NCBI GenBank assembly: GCA_025934495.1
Contig: JAICXY010000035.1
Coordinates: forward strand, 1 to 32,006
Direction: 5' to 3'
Source: Candidatus Nitrosocosmicus sp.
Lineage (GTDB): Archaea > Thermoproteota > Nitrososphaeria > Nitrososphaerales > Nitrososphaeraceae
DNA: 32,006 bases
This document shows positions 18,471 to 26,699 of the stretch, one piece after another. Each line of letters begins with the position of its first letter. Within the stretch, counting starts at the first letter, position 1. The position numbers and the translations under genes were made by a program. The notes under the pieces are model-generated. The model saw only the letters and a list, made by a program, of their open reading frames with translations. It was not told the origin of the DNA and ran no database searches.

Positions 18471-19238
18471 ATGAAAATTAAAAACATATCAGTTAATCTT
18501 ATAGATATAGCAGAAGAAAATGTCCGTAAGGATTTTTCTTTTGGTAAAGATTCTAGCGATAACCTAATAAAAGAACATCTTTCAAAATTCGATCTACTCC
18601 AGCCTGTAGTAGTTCGTTTTGATATCCAAACTAAGAGATATAAATTATTGATAGGACGAAGGCGGTTTTTGGCATTGCAAGATAGAGGAGAGAAAGAAAT
18701 TCCAGCAGTAATTACAAAGTTAAAGGGGGCAGAGGCAGAGGCAGCTTCATTATTTGAAAATTTAATACGCAAGGATCTCTCACCATTAGAAAAAGCAAAA
18801 ATGGTAAAAAGGTTAGTTGATTCCACAAAGTCCGGAATTACAGGAGTTTCTAAAAAATATGGTCTTCCAAAAAGTACAATTAGTGAATGGTTAAGCATTT
18901 TAACCTTGCCAAAACAATTGCAAGAAAAAATCGAAAGTGGGGAGATAACATCATTTGAAGGTAGAAAAATAGCAAGGCAGCCAAAAGAAATTCAAGAAAA
19001 ATTAGCATCAACTGCACCGGATTCTTTAGAGGAGCAAATGATAAATTTGGGAGTAAAGAGAGGGGCTCCAAAAGGATTATTAACAGTTAGATTAGTCTTT
19101 AATCCATCTAAACCAAAAGACAAAAATCTATGGAATAGTCTTGAAGAAAAAGCAAAACAAAATGGTAATGATATAAATGATTTTGTAAAAGAAATACTTT
19201 CAAATTATGTAAAAAATAATAGTGTTGTCACACCTTAA
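18471..19238 (+). CDS. ParB/Spo0J-like DNA-binding protein
   Basis: 255 residues. The N-terminal ParB nuclease-like domain (about 5-110) has LLIGRRRFLALQ at 59-70, matching the GxRR CTP-binding motif of ParB, and ENLIRKDLSPLEKA at 96-109, matching the ENxxRxxL box. A helix-turn-helix follows (GVSKKYGLPKSTISEWLSIL, 125-144). The C-terminal 90 residues differ from bacterial dimerisation domains. ParB proteins bind parS-like sites and slide as CTP-dependent clamps in chromosome or plasmid segregation; some archaeal homologues are transcription factors. No parA neighbour is present, so it may be a stand-alone regulator. It ends 9 nt from the convergent usp gene. Confidence 0.85.
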   Translation: MKIKNISVNLIDIAEENVRKDFSFGKDSSDNLIKEHLSKFDLLQPVVVRFDIQTKRYKLLIGRRRFLALQDRGEKEIPAVITKLKGAEAEAASLFENLIRKDLSPLEKAKMVKRLVDSTKSGITGVSKKYGLPKSTISEWLSILTLPKQLQEKIESGEITSFEGRKIARQPKEIQEKLASTAPDSLEEQMINLGVKRGAPKGLLTVRLVFNPSKPKDKNLWNSLEEKAKQNGNDINDFVKEILSNYVKNNSVVTP

Positions 19239-19247
19239 TAATAACTA

Positions 19248-19706
19248 CTATCTTATTATTAACACCGGGCAGGTGGAGTGACTACTTAAACCTGAAGCAG
19301 TACTTCCTAATAACAATTGCTTAAACTTTGAAAGACCTCTGGAACCTAAAACAACCAAATCGATATTATTTTCTTTTATATATTCTATAATAATTTTAAG
19401 TTTAGAACTACCCTCATCTTCCAATATTGTTAGTGCAGTTTTAATTCCTTTATCTTTTGCCTCTTTTTGTATTGGTTTTATCCATTCTTCTGCTTCCTGT
19501 TTCCTAACTCTTTTAAATCCATCTACTAAATCCATATCCCCATAACGGGCTCTGAGACCTATTGCTCCTCCTTGTTTGATATTATCAAGGACGTGAAGGA
19601 AAGTGAGAGTCGAATTTTCTAAAGTGGCAATATGAATAGCATATTCAGCTGCCTTTTTTGAAGTGTCTGACCCATCGAAAGGCATTAATACGTTATTAAA
19701 AAGCAT
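19248..19706 (-). CDS. Universal stress protein (UspA family)
   Basis: 152 residues, the full length of a single-domain Usp. The first strand NNVLMPFDGSDTSKKAAEYA holds the conserved Asp, and the C-terminus has the ATP-binding motif G-2x-G-9x-G-S: G121, G124, G134, S135 in GSRGLSKFKQLLLGSTASGL. It is therefore of the ATP-binding type. Usps accumulate under stress and often bind other proteins. It lies 10 nt behind the small gene at 19717-20004 on the same strand, so the two are very likely co-transcribed. Confidence 0.92.
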   Translation of the reverse strand: MLFNNVLMPFDGSDTSKKAAEYAIHIATLENSTLTFLHVLDNIKQGGAIGLRARYGDMDLVDGFKRVRKQEAEEWIKPIQKEAKDKGIKTALTILEDEGSSKLKIIIEYIKENNIDLVVLGSRGLSKFKQLLLGSTASGLSSHSTCPVLIIR

Positions 19707-19716
19707 TCTAAAAAAA

Positions 19717-20004
19717 TTATATTGGAGTCATTGTATCAATAACCCTTACATAACTTACTTGTCCATCTTTTTCATGGATCAAAAGATCTACCGTATATTT
19801 GATACCATTTAATAAAAAGGTAACTTGAATATCCCATGAATCTTTTGATGGAGTATCAGTTGATCCGGATTTAGCAGCAATCTGGCCTGAAGTATATGGA
19901 AAAACTTCTCTTACTTTGAAATCTTCTATGTTGGGTCCAAAAAGTGCGTTTATTGCTTTCTTCGATGCCTCTTCAATTTCAATATCTGTTGTCACACATG
20001 TCAT
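19717..20004 (-). CDS. Conserved-looking 95-residue hypothetical protein, Usp partner
   Basis: Starts MTCVTTDIEIEEASKKAINA and contains DSWDIQVTFLLNGIKYTVDL then HEKDGQVSYVRVIDT. A helix followed by a beta-sheet in which W-x-V-x-V and G-x-V-x-Y-x-R patterns recall GvpO or PepSY-like small domains; that resemblance is weak. No signal peptide. It is the first gene of the pair with the universal stress protein, and its minus-strand TATA element (about 20026-20034) sits about 25 nt upstream of the ATG, suggesting a leaderless transcript. Confidence 0.65.
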   Translation of the reverse strand: MTCVTTDIEIEEASKKAINALFGPNIEDFKVREVFPYTSGQIAAKSGSTDTPSKDSWDIQVTFLLNGIKYTVDLLIHEKDGQVSYVRVIDTMTPI

Positions 20005-20025
20005 ACCTGAATTAATAATTAATAA

Positions 20026-20034
20026 CTATAAAAA
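20026..20034 (-). promoter_or_regulatory. TATA element of the small gene/usp operon
   Basis: On the minus strand the sequence TTTTTATAG is centred about 25 nt before the ATG at 20004, the spacing expected for a leaderless archaeal transcript. Confidence 0.4.
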
Positions 20035-20150
20035 AGTATTGATAATAAATGGAAATTACGAATTTCATCAGATTTTATAATACGTAATATACATTTGTTT
20101 TTTAAACCCATTTTGAAAATTTTTTGTAATATACACTTTTTATAATGCCA

Positions 20151-20158
20151 TATATAAA
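20151..20158 (+). promoter_or_regulatory. TATA box of the chaperonin gene
   Basis: TATATAAA is centred about 26 nt before the ATG at 20180, so transcription should start at or next to the A of the start codon (leaderless mRNA). Confidence 0.6.
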
Positions 20159-20179
20159 CATCGAAATAAATAAAAAACT

Positions 20180-21883
20180 ATGGCATATATGGAATTACTA
20201 GATAATGATACTCACCGAATTAAAGGTGGTCAAATAAGACAGTTTAATATTTTAGCTGCAAAGATGTTAAAAGAGATGATAGGAAGTACGTTTGGCCCAC
20301 TAGGAAAAGAAAAAATATATATCGATATTATTGGTGAGGCAACGTTCACTAAAGATGGTGCGACGTTCCTACGTAAGATCGATGTTGGTCATCCCGGAGC
20401 AAAGGTATTGATAGATGCATCAAATACCGTGGATAATGAAGTAGGTGATGGCACGACCTCCGTTGTTATTATTGCAGGGATGCTTTTAGAAAAAGCCGAA
20501 GGTTTATTAAAAAATAATATAGCCCCTGCGATAATTATCAATGGATATGATATTGGTTTAAAACTTTCTCTTGAATTATTACACAATATTTCAAGAAAAG
20601 AGTGTAATAACGATTTCAAAATTATTGAAAAACTTGCAATGACATGTTTAGGAACAAAGATCATTTCATACAACAACAAAACTGAAATTAAAAAAATTGT
20701 GGACATAACAGTTAATGCAATTAAAGCAATCTATAATTATGATAATAATAATATCGATATAGACGATATAAAAATAGAAGAAAAAATAGGGCATATGTTG
20801 GATAGTCAGCTAATTAATGGTACTGTAATAGATAAAACAATAGATAATAGGTCTATGCCCAAATTTATGGAGCATGCCAAAATTCTTCTAATAGATGAAG
20901 ACTTGGAATTACAGAGAACAAAATCAGATGTAGAAATAACCATAAATAATCCCAAACAAATGCAACTTTATATTGATGAAGAAAATACAATAATAAAGCA
21001 TAAAATCCAAAATATAATTGACTGTGGGGCAAATGTTGTAATTTCTCGTAAAGGTATTGATTTGAGGTCACAGGACTATTTATCTAAAGCTGGGATAATG
21101 TCAATTAGACGAGTAAAAGAGAACGATTTAATGTGGTTAGAAAAAGCAACTGGGGGAAAGATAACTAAAGAATTAGCCAGCCATGATTTGAAAAAGAATT
21201 TGGGATATGCTGGAAAAGTTCATGAAAAAATTGTAGGTGATGATAAAATGGTATTTGTTGAAGAATGCAAATCTCCAAAATCCGTGACTATTCTATTACG
21301 GGCTAATTCAAAAATGGTTCTTGATGAATATCACCGTGCTATACTCAGTACAATAATACTCATAAAAAACTTTATTTCTAAACCTTCAGTTGTAATAGGA
21401 GGTGGTGCTTGTGAAGCATTAATTGCTCACTTCTTAAGAAAAAAAGCGTTAGAATATAGCGGAAGGGAACAAATAGTATTGATGAAATTCGCCGAGGCGT
21501 TAGAGGAAATTCCTTTGGCAATTGCAAAAAATTCCGGCATGGATGTAACTGATACATTAATCCACCTTAAAACAAAATTATCACAAAAAACATGTGATAG
21601 CAGTACAAAGTGGTTTGGAATAAATATCCTCAATAAGAATATTGATGAGTTAGGTTGGGAAATTATTGAACCTACCATATTAAAAGAACAGGTGTTAAAT
21701 ACAGCCATAGAAGTTAGTCGCCTATTAATAAATATAGATGATGTAATAATCAAAAAGCCATTAATGGATACCCATACGCATGAAGATGGCACCGAACATT
21801 CACATCAAGGAGGAAGTATAAAGCACGATCACTACTTTGACAAATTAGGCAAACAACAAAGGACTCATCATCACTACTATTAA
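20180..21883 (+). CDS. Divergent thermosome (group II chaperonin) with His-rich tail
   Basis: 567 residues. Thermosomes fold proteins in an ATP-driven double ring. Equatorial motifs are present: GPLGKEK (normally GPxGMDK), TFTKDGATFLRKI, HPGAKVLI, GDGTTS with Asp90, and later VVIGGGACEA and NSGMDVTDTLIHLK. Aligned without gaps to the thermosome segment ILIRGGT..VERALxDAI, this protein reads ILLRANSKMVLDEYHRAILS, so the catalytic Asp of the (N/H/D)DA motif is Ser390. ATP hydrolysis is therefore expected to be impaired. In place of the usual GGM-type end, the last 38 residues hold nine histidines (DTHTHEDGTEHSH, KHDH, THHHYY), a likely metal-binding tail. It is a specialised paralogue, not the housekeeping chaperonin; a nickel link is inference from the tail and neighbouring genes. 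Confidence 0.9.
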   Translation: MAYMELLDNDTHRIKGGQIRQFNILAAKMLKEMIGSTFGPLGKEKIYIDIIGEATFTKDGATFLRKIDVGHPGAKVLIDASNTVDNEVGDGTTSVVIIAGMLLEKAEGLLKNNIAPAIIINGYDIGLKLSLELLHNISRKECNNDFKIIEKLAMTCLGTKIISYNNKTEIKKIVDITVNAIKAIYNYDNNNIDIDDIKIEEKIGHMLDSQLINGTVIDKTIDNRSMPKFMEHAKILLIDEDLELQRTKSDVEITINNPKQMQLYIDEENTIIKHKIQNIIDCGANVVISRKGIDLRSQDYLSKAGIMSIRRVKENDLMWLEKATGGKITKELASHDLKKNLGYAGKVHEKIVGDDKMVFVEECKSPKSVTILLRANSKMVLDEYHRAILSTIILIKNFISKPSVVIGGGACEALIAHFLRKKALEYSGREQIVLMKFAEALEEIPLAIAKNSGMDVTDTLIHLKTKLSQKTCDSSTKWFGINILNKNIDELGWEIIEPTILKEQVLNTAIEVSRLLINIDDVIIKKPLMDTHTHEDGTEHSHQGGSIKHDHYFDKLGKQQRTHHHYY

Positions 21884-22196
21884 ATCAAAAATAAGGAAAG
21901 GATTTATTGTATTATCTTTTATTAACGATTTAGACAAATAACATATAGCGTATACAGATTTTCATAATTGGAAATTTTTTTCCATTTTTTAATATTTCTT
22001 ATCGAATGTATTTTATTCTGATAACTCTATGATAAAAGAAGATAAAAGAATTTAAACTTAATTCCGTAATAAATTAATTCTTTTTGGTTCTTTGTGTATT
22101 GTATCAATCTAAGAACAAATAAAAAAAATTATTTCATGCCATATCACAAATGTATGGGGATATTATTAACGGCTTACATAAATATTACTTTAGTAA
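21884..22196. other. Spacer between convergent chaperonin and ureohydrolase genes
   Basis: AT-rich with several T runs that could end transcription from both sides; no gene seen. Confidence 0.5.
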
Positions 22197-23318
22197 TCAT
22201 TTATTTCTCTCTGGAATATTTGCTTTAGGACCATTTCCGAAATCATATGTGTGTCCTTTCCCTCGGTAAAACTTTGGTCTTACTGGTTTTCCTTCTTTTT
22301 CACCTCGTTTTGTTAATGATAAACCGGCCATTAGTTCGACTATCAACCTATTAGCCAAACCAGATGTAATACCTCCATTATAGGAATTAACATCACTTAC
22401 ATCATATGTCGGTGATACTTCCACAAGATCAAATGCAAATCGATCAGGATCAAAAGACGTAGAAAGCAATCTCATTAATCTCATTCCCTCCCTAGATGTT
22501 AAACCATTTGGCTCTGGTTCACCTGTACCAGGTGCATATGCCGGATCAAATGTATCAATATCCCAACTTACATATACTGCGTCAACATTGTCATTTGCTC
22601 TATCTGCGGCCTCTTTGGCTATTTGATCTATGCCCAATTCTTCTACATCTAGCATAGTAAACCATTGAAAATCTTGGTCCGCCATCCATTTATATAAATC
22701 AGGTCCAGGCCAATATCCTCTGGGACCGATTAATGTATAATTTTTCCCTTTGAGACAACCTAATTCCATTATCCTTCTAATATGAGCGCCATGATCATAT
22801 TTGAAACCACACAGTCCTTGAGGTGCACAATCTGCATGACAGTCTATATGAATCATACCTATATTTTTATACTTTTTAGATAGCGCGCGAACATTAGCAA
22901 AAGTTACTGAATGATCACCACCTAATATAATCGGTATAGCATCAATATCAAGCACTTCTTTTATTTTATTTGTCATCCTTCTGTGAGATTCAATAACATC
23001 GCCTGGAGAAATATTTACATCACCATAATCTACTGCTTTAAAAACCCCAAATGGATCCACCCCTGTTTCAATATTGAAATGCTCGTATGGTGGAGATGGA
23101 ACGGTGGAAGCAGCTCTAATTGCTCTTGGACCATAACGGGTACCTGGTCTTATTGTTGTTCCAAAATCGAAAGGTTCTCCAACAATTGCAATATCTGGTT
23201 TGATTTTTTTTAATTCCTCATACTGTTTTACCAAAGGTAGCTTTAGAAATGTGGGTATACCGACAAAAATTGGTTCATCATTTCCCTTGTATGAGTCACC
23301 ATAAAATTCCATTCCCAT
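22197..23318 (-). CDS. Ureohydrolase (agmatinase/guanidinase superfamily), long form
   Basis: 373 residues. These binuclear-metal enzymes release urea from guanidino compounds. All metal ligands are present: GGDHS (133-137, His136), HIDCHAD (157-163: D159, H161, D163) and SWDIDTFDP (251-259: D253, D255). The Ala of the usual DAHxD motif is Cys160. The substrate loop APGTGEPEPNG and the acidic LVEVSP follow. About 35 extra N-terminal residues include PIFVGIPTFLKLP, like the G-I-x-T-F-x-x-L-P start of guanidinobutyrases and guanidine hydrolases and not seen in short agmatinases, so agmatinase is only one option. The urea product would feed nitrifier urease. Divergent from a sodium:solute symporter; two palindromes lie between them. 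Substrate and metal (Mn or Ni) are not decided by sequence. Confidence 0.9.
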   Translation of the reverse strand: MGMEFYGDSYKGNDEPIFVGIPTFLKLPLVKQYEELKKIKPDIAIVGEPFDFGTTIRPGTRYGPRAIRAASTVPSPPYEHFNIETGVDPFGVFKAVDYGDVNISPGDVIESHRRMTNKIKEVLDIDAIPIILGGDHSVTFANVRALSKKYKNIGMIHIDCHADCAPQGLCGFKYDHGAHIRRIMELGCLKGKNYTLIGPRGYWPGPDLYKWMADQDFQWFTMLDVEELGIDQIAKEAADRANDNVDAVYVSWDIDTFDPAYAPGTGEPEPNGLTSREGMRLMRLLSTSFDPDRFAFDLVEVSPTYDVSDVNSYNGGITSGLANRLIVELMAGLSLTKRGEKEGKPVRPKFYRGKGHTYDFGNGPKANIPERNK

Positions 23319-23375
23319 ATAATATCAATAAACATAAATGTACAATAATTAATAAATATTGGTAAGTAAACTACG

Positions 23376-23400
23376 TTTCCGGAAAAGTTCGACAGTCGAA
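23376..23400. promoter_or_regulatory. Two adjacent palindromes between ureohydrolase and symporter
   Basis: TTTCCGGAAA (23376-23385) is a perfect palindrome, and TTCGACAGTCGAA (23388-23400) is a perfect inverted repeat around a single A. They lie about 58-82 nt upstream of the ureohydrolase ATG, a position suited to an activator or shared regulator. Confidence 0.45.
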
Positions 23401-23634
23401 TAAATCCATCGTAATTTTTAGTAGATTCTAAATAACGTAATCTACGTCTATGATTTTAAAGTCATGTATAGTATGTTAATAATAGTAAAAATTTATTATT
23501 ATTAATTAAATAGGGTCATTATAACAAAATAAACAATTTATAAACAATCAAAATATATAAAATAAAAGGAAAAAATTGTAAAAATTCATAATATTTCCTT
23601 CAAAGGATGTGGCATATATTGTTAAATAATAATG

Positions 23635-23644
23635 CTTATATATT
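23635..23644 (+). promoter_or_regulatory. TATA box of the symporter gene
   Basis: CTTATATATT is centred about 26 nt before the TTG at 23666, indicating a leaderless transcript and supporting that start. Confidence 0.5.
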
Positions 23645-23665
23645 TACAAACTATTTATTTGTGGA

Positions 23666-25186
23666 TTGGTTATTATAGATAGTTATGGTATTGCAGTCCT
23701 ATCATTCATGGGACTGGTATTAACCGTAGGAGTACTTACATCACAACTAGTAAAAAAAAGCAGTAAAAGGTATATGGTTGCAGGAAAGAGCTTACCATTA
23801 TTTTTTGTAGGAACAATGCTTGCAGCTCAATCTATAGATGGTAATTCTTCATTGGGTAACGTATCACTCGTATACCAATTTGGATTTTGGTCCGGAGCAG
23901 CAATTCCTATAGGATTAGCAGTATGTTTAATATTAACTGGAACAATATATGGTCAAAAATTAAATAGAATGTCCATGCTTACACTTCCAGATTTTTATTT
24001 TAGGCGATATGGAGTTCCAGCTGAAAGTATATCGTCAATAATATTGATGATAAGTTTTATTGTTCTTGTTGCAGGAAATTTTGCTGCAGGAGGTTACATA
24101 CTTTCTACAGTTTTACATATTCCACTAGTTTGGGCCATGTTGATTGTTTCTGGTGCGGTACTGATTTATACATTTGCAGGAGGTCTATTTTCATCGGCAT
24201 ATACAGATATTTTTCAAGTCTATTTAACCGTAGGAGCTTTTTGGGCAGCATTTCTTTATTTTGCTCTAGGGTTTTCAGGAGTACATTTAGGAACCATTCT
24301 AACATCAGCTCCTGCTGGTTATTTGGATATTAGCGGATTAACCGATATGAAAAATGGTGCTTTAACCAACTGGGCGTCAATTTTAGCCTTAGGGTTAGGT
24401 GATATAGTTGCATTGGATTTTATGGAACGGGTGTTCTCTGCAAAAAGTGGAAAAACGGCAAGAAATGGCGCTTTAATGGCTGCTGGGCTGACAATTTCAA
24501 TTATTGTTCCTGTAAGTATGATGGGGATAATTGGATTACATTTTTTACCTAAAACAACTGATCCATATACCGTATATCCAACAATAGCAATTCATTATTT
24601 ACCATTTCCAATTGGAGCTGCATTATTAATGGGTGTAATAGGAGCATCAATGTCTACGGCTAACGGAGGTTTGCTTGCAATTTCTAGTGTAATAGCAAGA
24701 AACTTAATTCAGCGCGATTTTCTCAGAACTTTGTTAAAAAAGGCCGGATTAAACGATAAAAAATTGTTACTGACTACGCGAATGGTTACAATACCAATTA
24801 TGCTAACTGGCTTAATATTAGGTTCTACAATTCCACGTCCTGGAGTATATTTAATTTTGGCATTTGACATAGTTTTTGCAGGGGCATTTGCACCATTGAC
24901 TTTAGGTTTATTTTGGAAGAAATCAAATTTACCGGCAGCACTAGCATCACTAATCGTGGGGTCGTCTTTAAGATTGTTAATGTTTTTTATTACCCCAAAA
25001 GAATTAGCTGGTATAGATACTCTTTTACCACCAATCGTTTCGTTCATAGTATTTATAATCGTAGCATTAGTTACACAAAATAAATATCCCGGGTTAAAAC
25101 GAGCTGGCGTGATAGAATATATTCCACCTGAAGAGGATGTGGTCAATGGGGAGGATTTGAAGGGATATAAGCAATATAATCAATGA
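23666..25186 (+). CDS. Sodium:solute symporter (SSS family)
   Basis: 506 residues, about 13 hydrophobic segments, the SSS (LeuT-fold) layout. The helix with GVIGASMSTANGGLLAISSV carries Ser330-Thr331 in the position of the SSS Na2-site Ser/Thr; most family members have STAD where this has STAN. An early SIDGNSSLGNV segment and YTFAGGLFSSAYTDIFQVYL are also typical of the family. Start TTG at 23666 follows a TATA box at leaderless spacing; no ATG lies nearby. The cytosolic tail is acidic (IPPEEDVVNGEDL). Family members carry urea, proline, acetate and other small solutes. Divergent transcription from a ureohydrolase suggests a guanidino compound, urea or amino-acid substrate, but this is inference. 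Confidence 0.88.
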   Translation: MVIIDSYGIAVLSFMGLVLTVGVLTSQLVKKSSKRYMVAGKSLPLFFVGTMLAAQSIDGNSSLGNVSLVYQFGFWSGAAIPIGLAVCLILTGTIYGQKLNRMSMLTLPDFYFRRYGVPAESISSIILMISFIVLVAGNFAAGGYILSTVLHIPLVWAMLIVSGAVLIYTFAGGLFSSAYTDIFQVYLTVGAFWAAFLYFALGFSGVHLGTILTSAPAGYLDISGLTDMKNGALTNWASILALGLGDIVALDFMERVFSAKSGKTARNGALMAAGLTISIIVPVSMMGIIGLHFLPKTTDPYTVYPTIAIHYLPFPIGAALLMGVIGASMSTANGGLLAISSVIARNLIQRDFLRTLLKKAGLNDKKLLLTTRMVTIPIMLTGLILGSTIPRPGVYLILAFDIVFAGAFAPLTLGLFWKKSNLPAALASLIVGSSLRLLMFFITPKELAGIDTLLPPIVSFIVFIIVALVTQNKYPGLKRAGVIEYIPPEEDVVNGEDLKGYKQYNQ

Positions 25187-25258
25187 AATTGTTAACAATT
25201 CCTTTTATAACATTTTTTAAAAGAAAACTAATAAAGAGAAAAATATAAAAATTATTTG

Positions 25259-25780
25259 ATGCCTATGAAAGGGTATGCGACCATTGGATTAAAACCATCC
25301 GTGTTAACTAAACTACAAAAGTCCACTGACGAGTATTATCCTGGGATGTTTTTACCTAGCGCATTAATAATTATGATGAATGAAATAAAACGTGAATATT
25401 ATTCAGTCGAAACACACGATTTTAAAATGGATTTCTCTGGAATGTATACTTCATTGACTATTAGGTTAGATGTTAAAACGTGGTTAAGGGAAAAATATGA
25501 AATTCATAAAGATGAATATGCTTTGAAATACAAATTAAGGAATTTTACACAATTTGCAGGAATATTTATGATAAATATGTTTGAATCAAAAACAGATACC
25601 CAAAGATATTTAATAAAATTAAAAGAATCCGATTTCCTTTGGCTTGAAGAGGAATATGCAAAAAGAAAAGAAGAATATAAGAAAAAATTTGGAATCTATG
25701 GGTTTGATAAATTTGCGGATATATTTATTAAAGAAATATTCGAAAAGATAAACTCTGCCAAAAAAATTCTCACAATCTGA
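25259..25780 (+). CDS. Three-module ribbon-helix-helix-like protein, unknown role
   Basis: About 173 residues; the upstream TTG at 25256 is also in frame, but ATG 25259 is preferred. The protein appears to be three versions of a 40-50-residue unit, each a strand followed by helices: YATIGLKPSVLTKLQKSTDE, SLTIRLDVKTWLREKYEIHK and RYLIKLKESDFLWLEEEYAK. Each is then closed by a hydrophobic helix (FLPSALIIMMNEI, FTQFAGIFMINMF, FDKFADIFIKEIF). A strand with alternating residues followed by two helices is the ribbon-helix-helix plan of small DNA-binding regulators, but a triple chain is unusual. It begins 72 nt after the symporter on the same strand and could regulate it. No family name can be given. 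Confidence 0.7.
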   Translation: MPMKGYATIGLKPSVLTKLQKSTDEYYPGMFLPSALIIMMNEIKREYYSVETHDFKMDFSGMYTSLTIRLDVKTWLREKYEIHKDEYALKYKLRNFTQFAGIFMINMFESKTDTQRYLIKLKESDFLWLEEEYAKRKEEYKKKFGIYGFDKFADIFIKEIFEKINSAKKILTI

Positions 25781-26464
25781 CAGAACAGTTTCCGATATTA
25801 TATAATTAAGTTATAGTTAAATTAAAATAATGTCTATAAACAATATGTTTTACTAAAATCAATAAGGTATCGTTTCTATAAAAATAAGAAAAAGTAGAAA
25901 ATATATTATAGATAAAGTAATTATTTTTATAGACCAATAATTCAAACTGCAAAATTACTGTTTTATCAACTGGTTACAACAATTATTCTGATTATCTTTT
26001 TTACATATATCTTAATTTTATTTCGCATATGCCTGTAAAATAGTAGCCAATTATTTCGTTTTATATATTATATACATAATAGCCATTTTTGGTTGCTCTT
26101 TCAATTTGATTTTTAATTTTTATTATGGGATATACAGAAAGATTTGATCACTTCTTAATAGGTGTTAGTTTACCTTTTTATTTTACCAAAGTAATAGCCA
26201 TCAAAATATTCAATCACATATTTAATGGAAATTGTATTAAATCATGACTGTTTACTTTCGCCATCATAATAATGAATGTTAGTAAATACGATTTATAGAG
26301 GTCATGCTACAAACCAATTATAAATAGAAATTATGGTACTTTTGACCCATTATCGAAATAGTATTTACAGAATAGGTATAGCGTTTATGAGATATTCAAG
26401 GAACATTGCAGTAAAATTTAACAAACTATGTCCATAAAATTAATGGTGATATAAAACAATATAT
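25781..26464. other. Intergenic, no gene seen
   Basis: About 680 nt of AT-rich sequence with no coding frame and no tRNA-like structure that I can recognise. Confidence 0.5.
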
Positions 26465-26632
26465 CTAATTTATTTTTTTATGTTTTCCTTTTTCTTCAAT
26501 GGGTTTTAATACTTTTTGTTCGCGGTTTTTTAAATCCAATTCTATTTCTGGCTGGAATTTATTTTTAGCTAACCATGAAATTAGGCCGCAAGATCCAATA
26601 ATGATGCTTATGGTTAATATCTCTACCAACAT
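26465..26632 (-). CDS. Small single-span membrane protein (55 residues)
   Basis: ATG at 26632, TAG at 26465-26467. The N-terminus MLVEILTISIIIGSCGLISW is one hydrophobic helix; the rest is highly charged (NKFQPEIELDLKNREQKVLK then PIEEKGKHKK). This layout, with no internal stops and sensible codon use, is typical of a small membrane protein. A TATA-like stretch lies about 40-60 nt upstream on the minus strand. The plus-strand 67-codon opening over it is its shadow. No family recognised. Confidence 0.65.
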   Translation of the reverse strand: MLVEILTISIIIGSCGLISWLAKNKFQPEIELDLKNREQKVLKPIEEKGKHKKIN

Positions 26633-26699
26633 GATGTTATATCCAATAAACCTTTACTCTCGATATATAGATATTGTAATAAAAATTTATATATTTTTA

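Noticed and set aside
18425-18898. 157-residue minus-strand frame opposite the ParB-like gene
   Set aside because: Shadow of a well-supported ParB-like coding sequence.
24709-25146. 145-residue minus-strand frame inside the symporter
   Set aside because: Antisense of a clear membrane transporter; no motifs.
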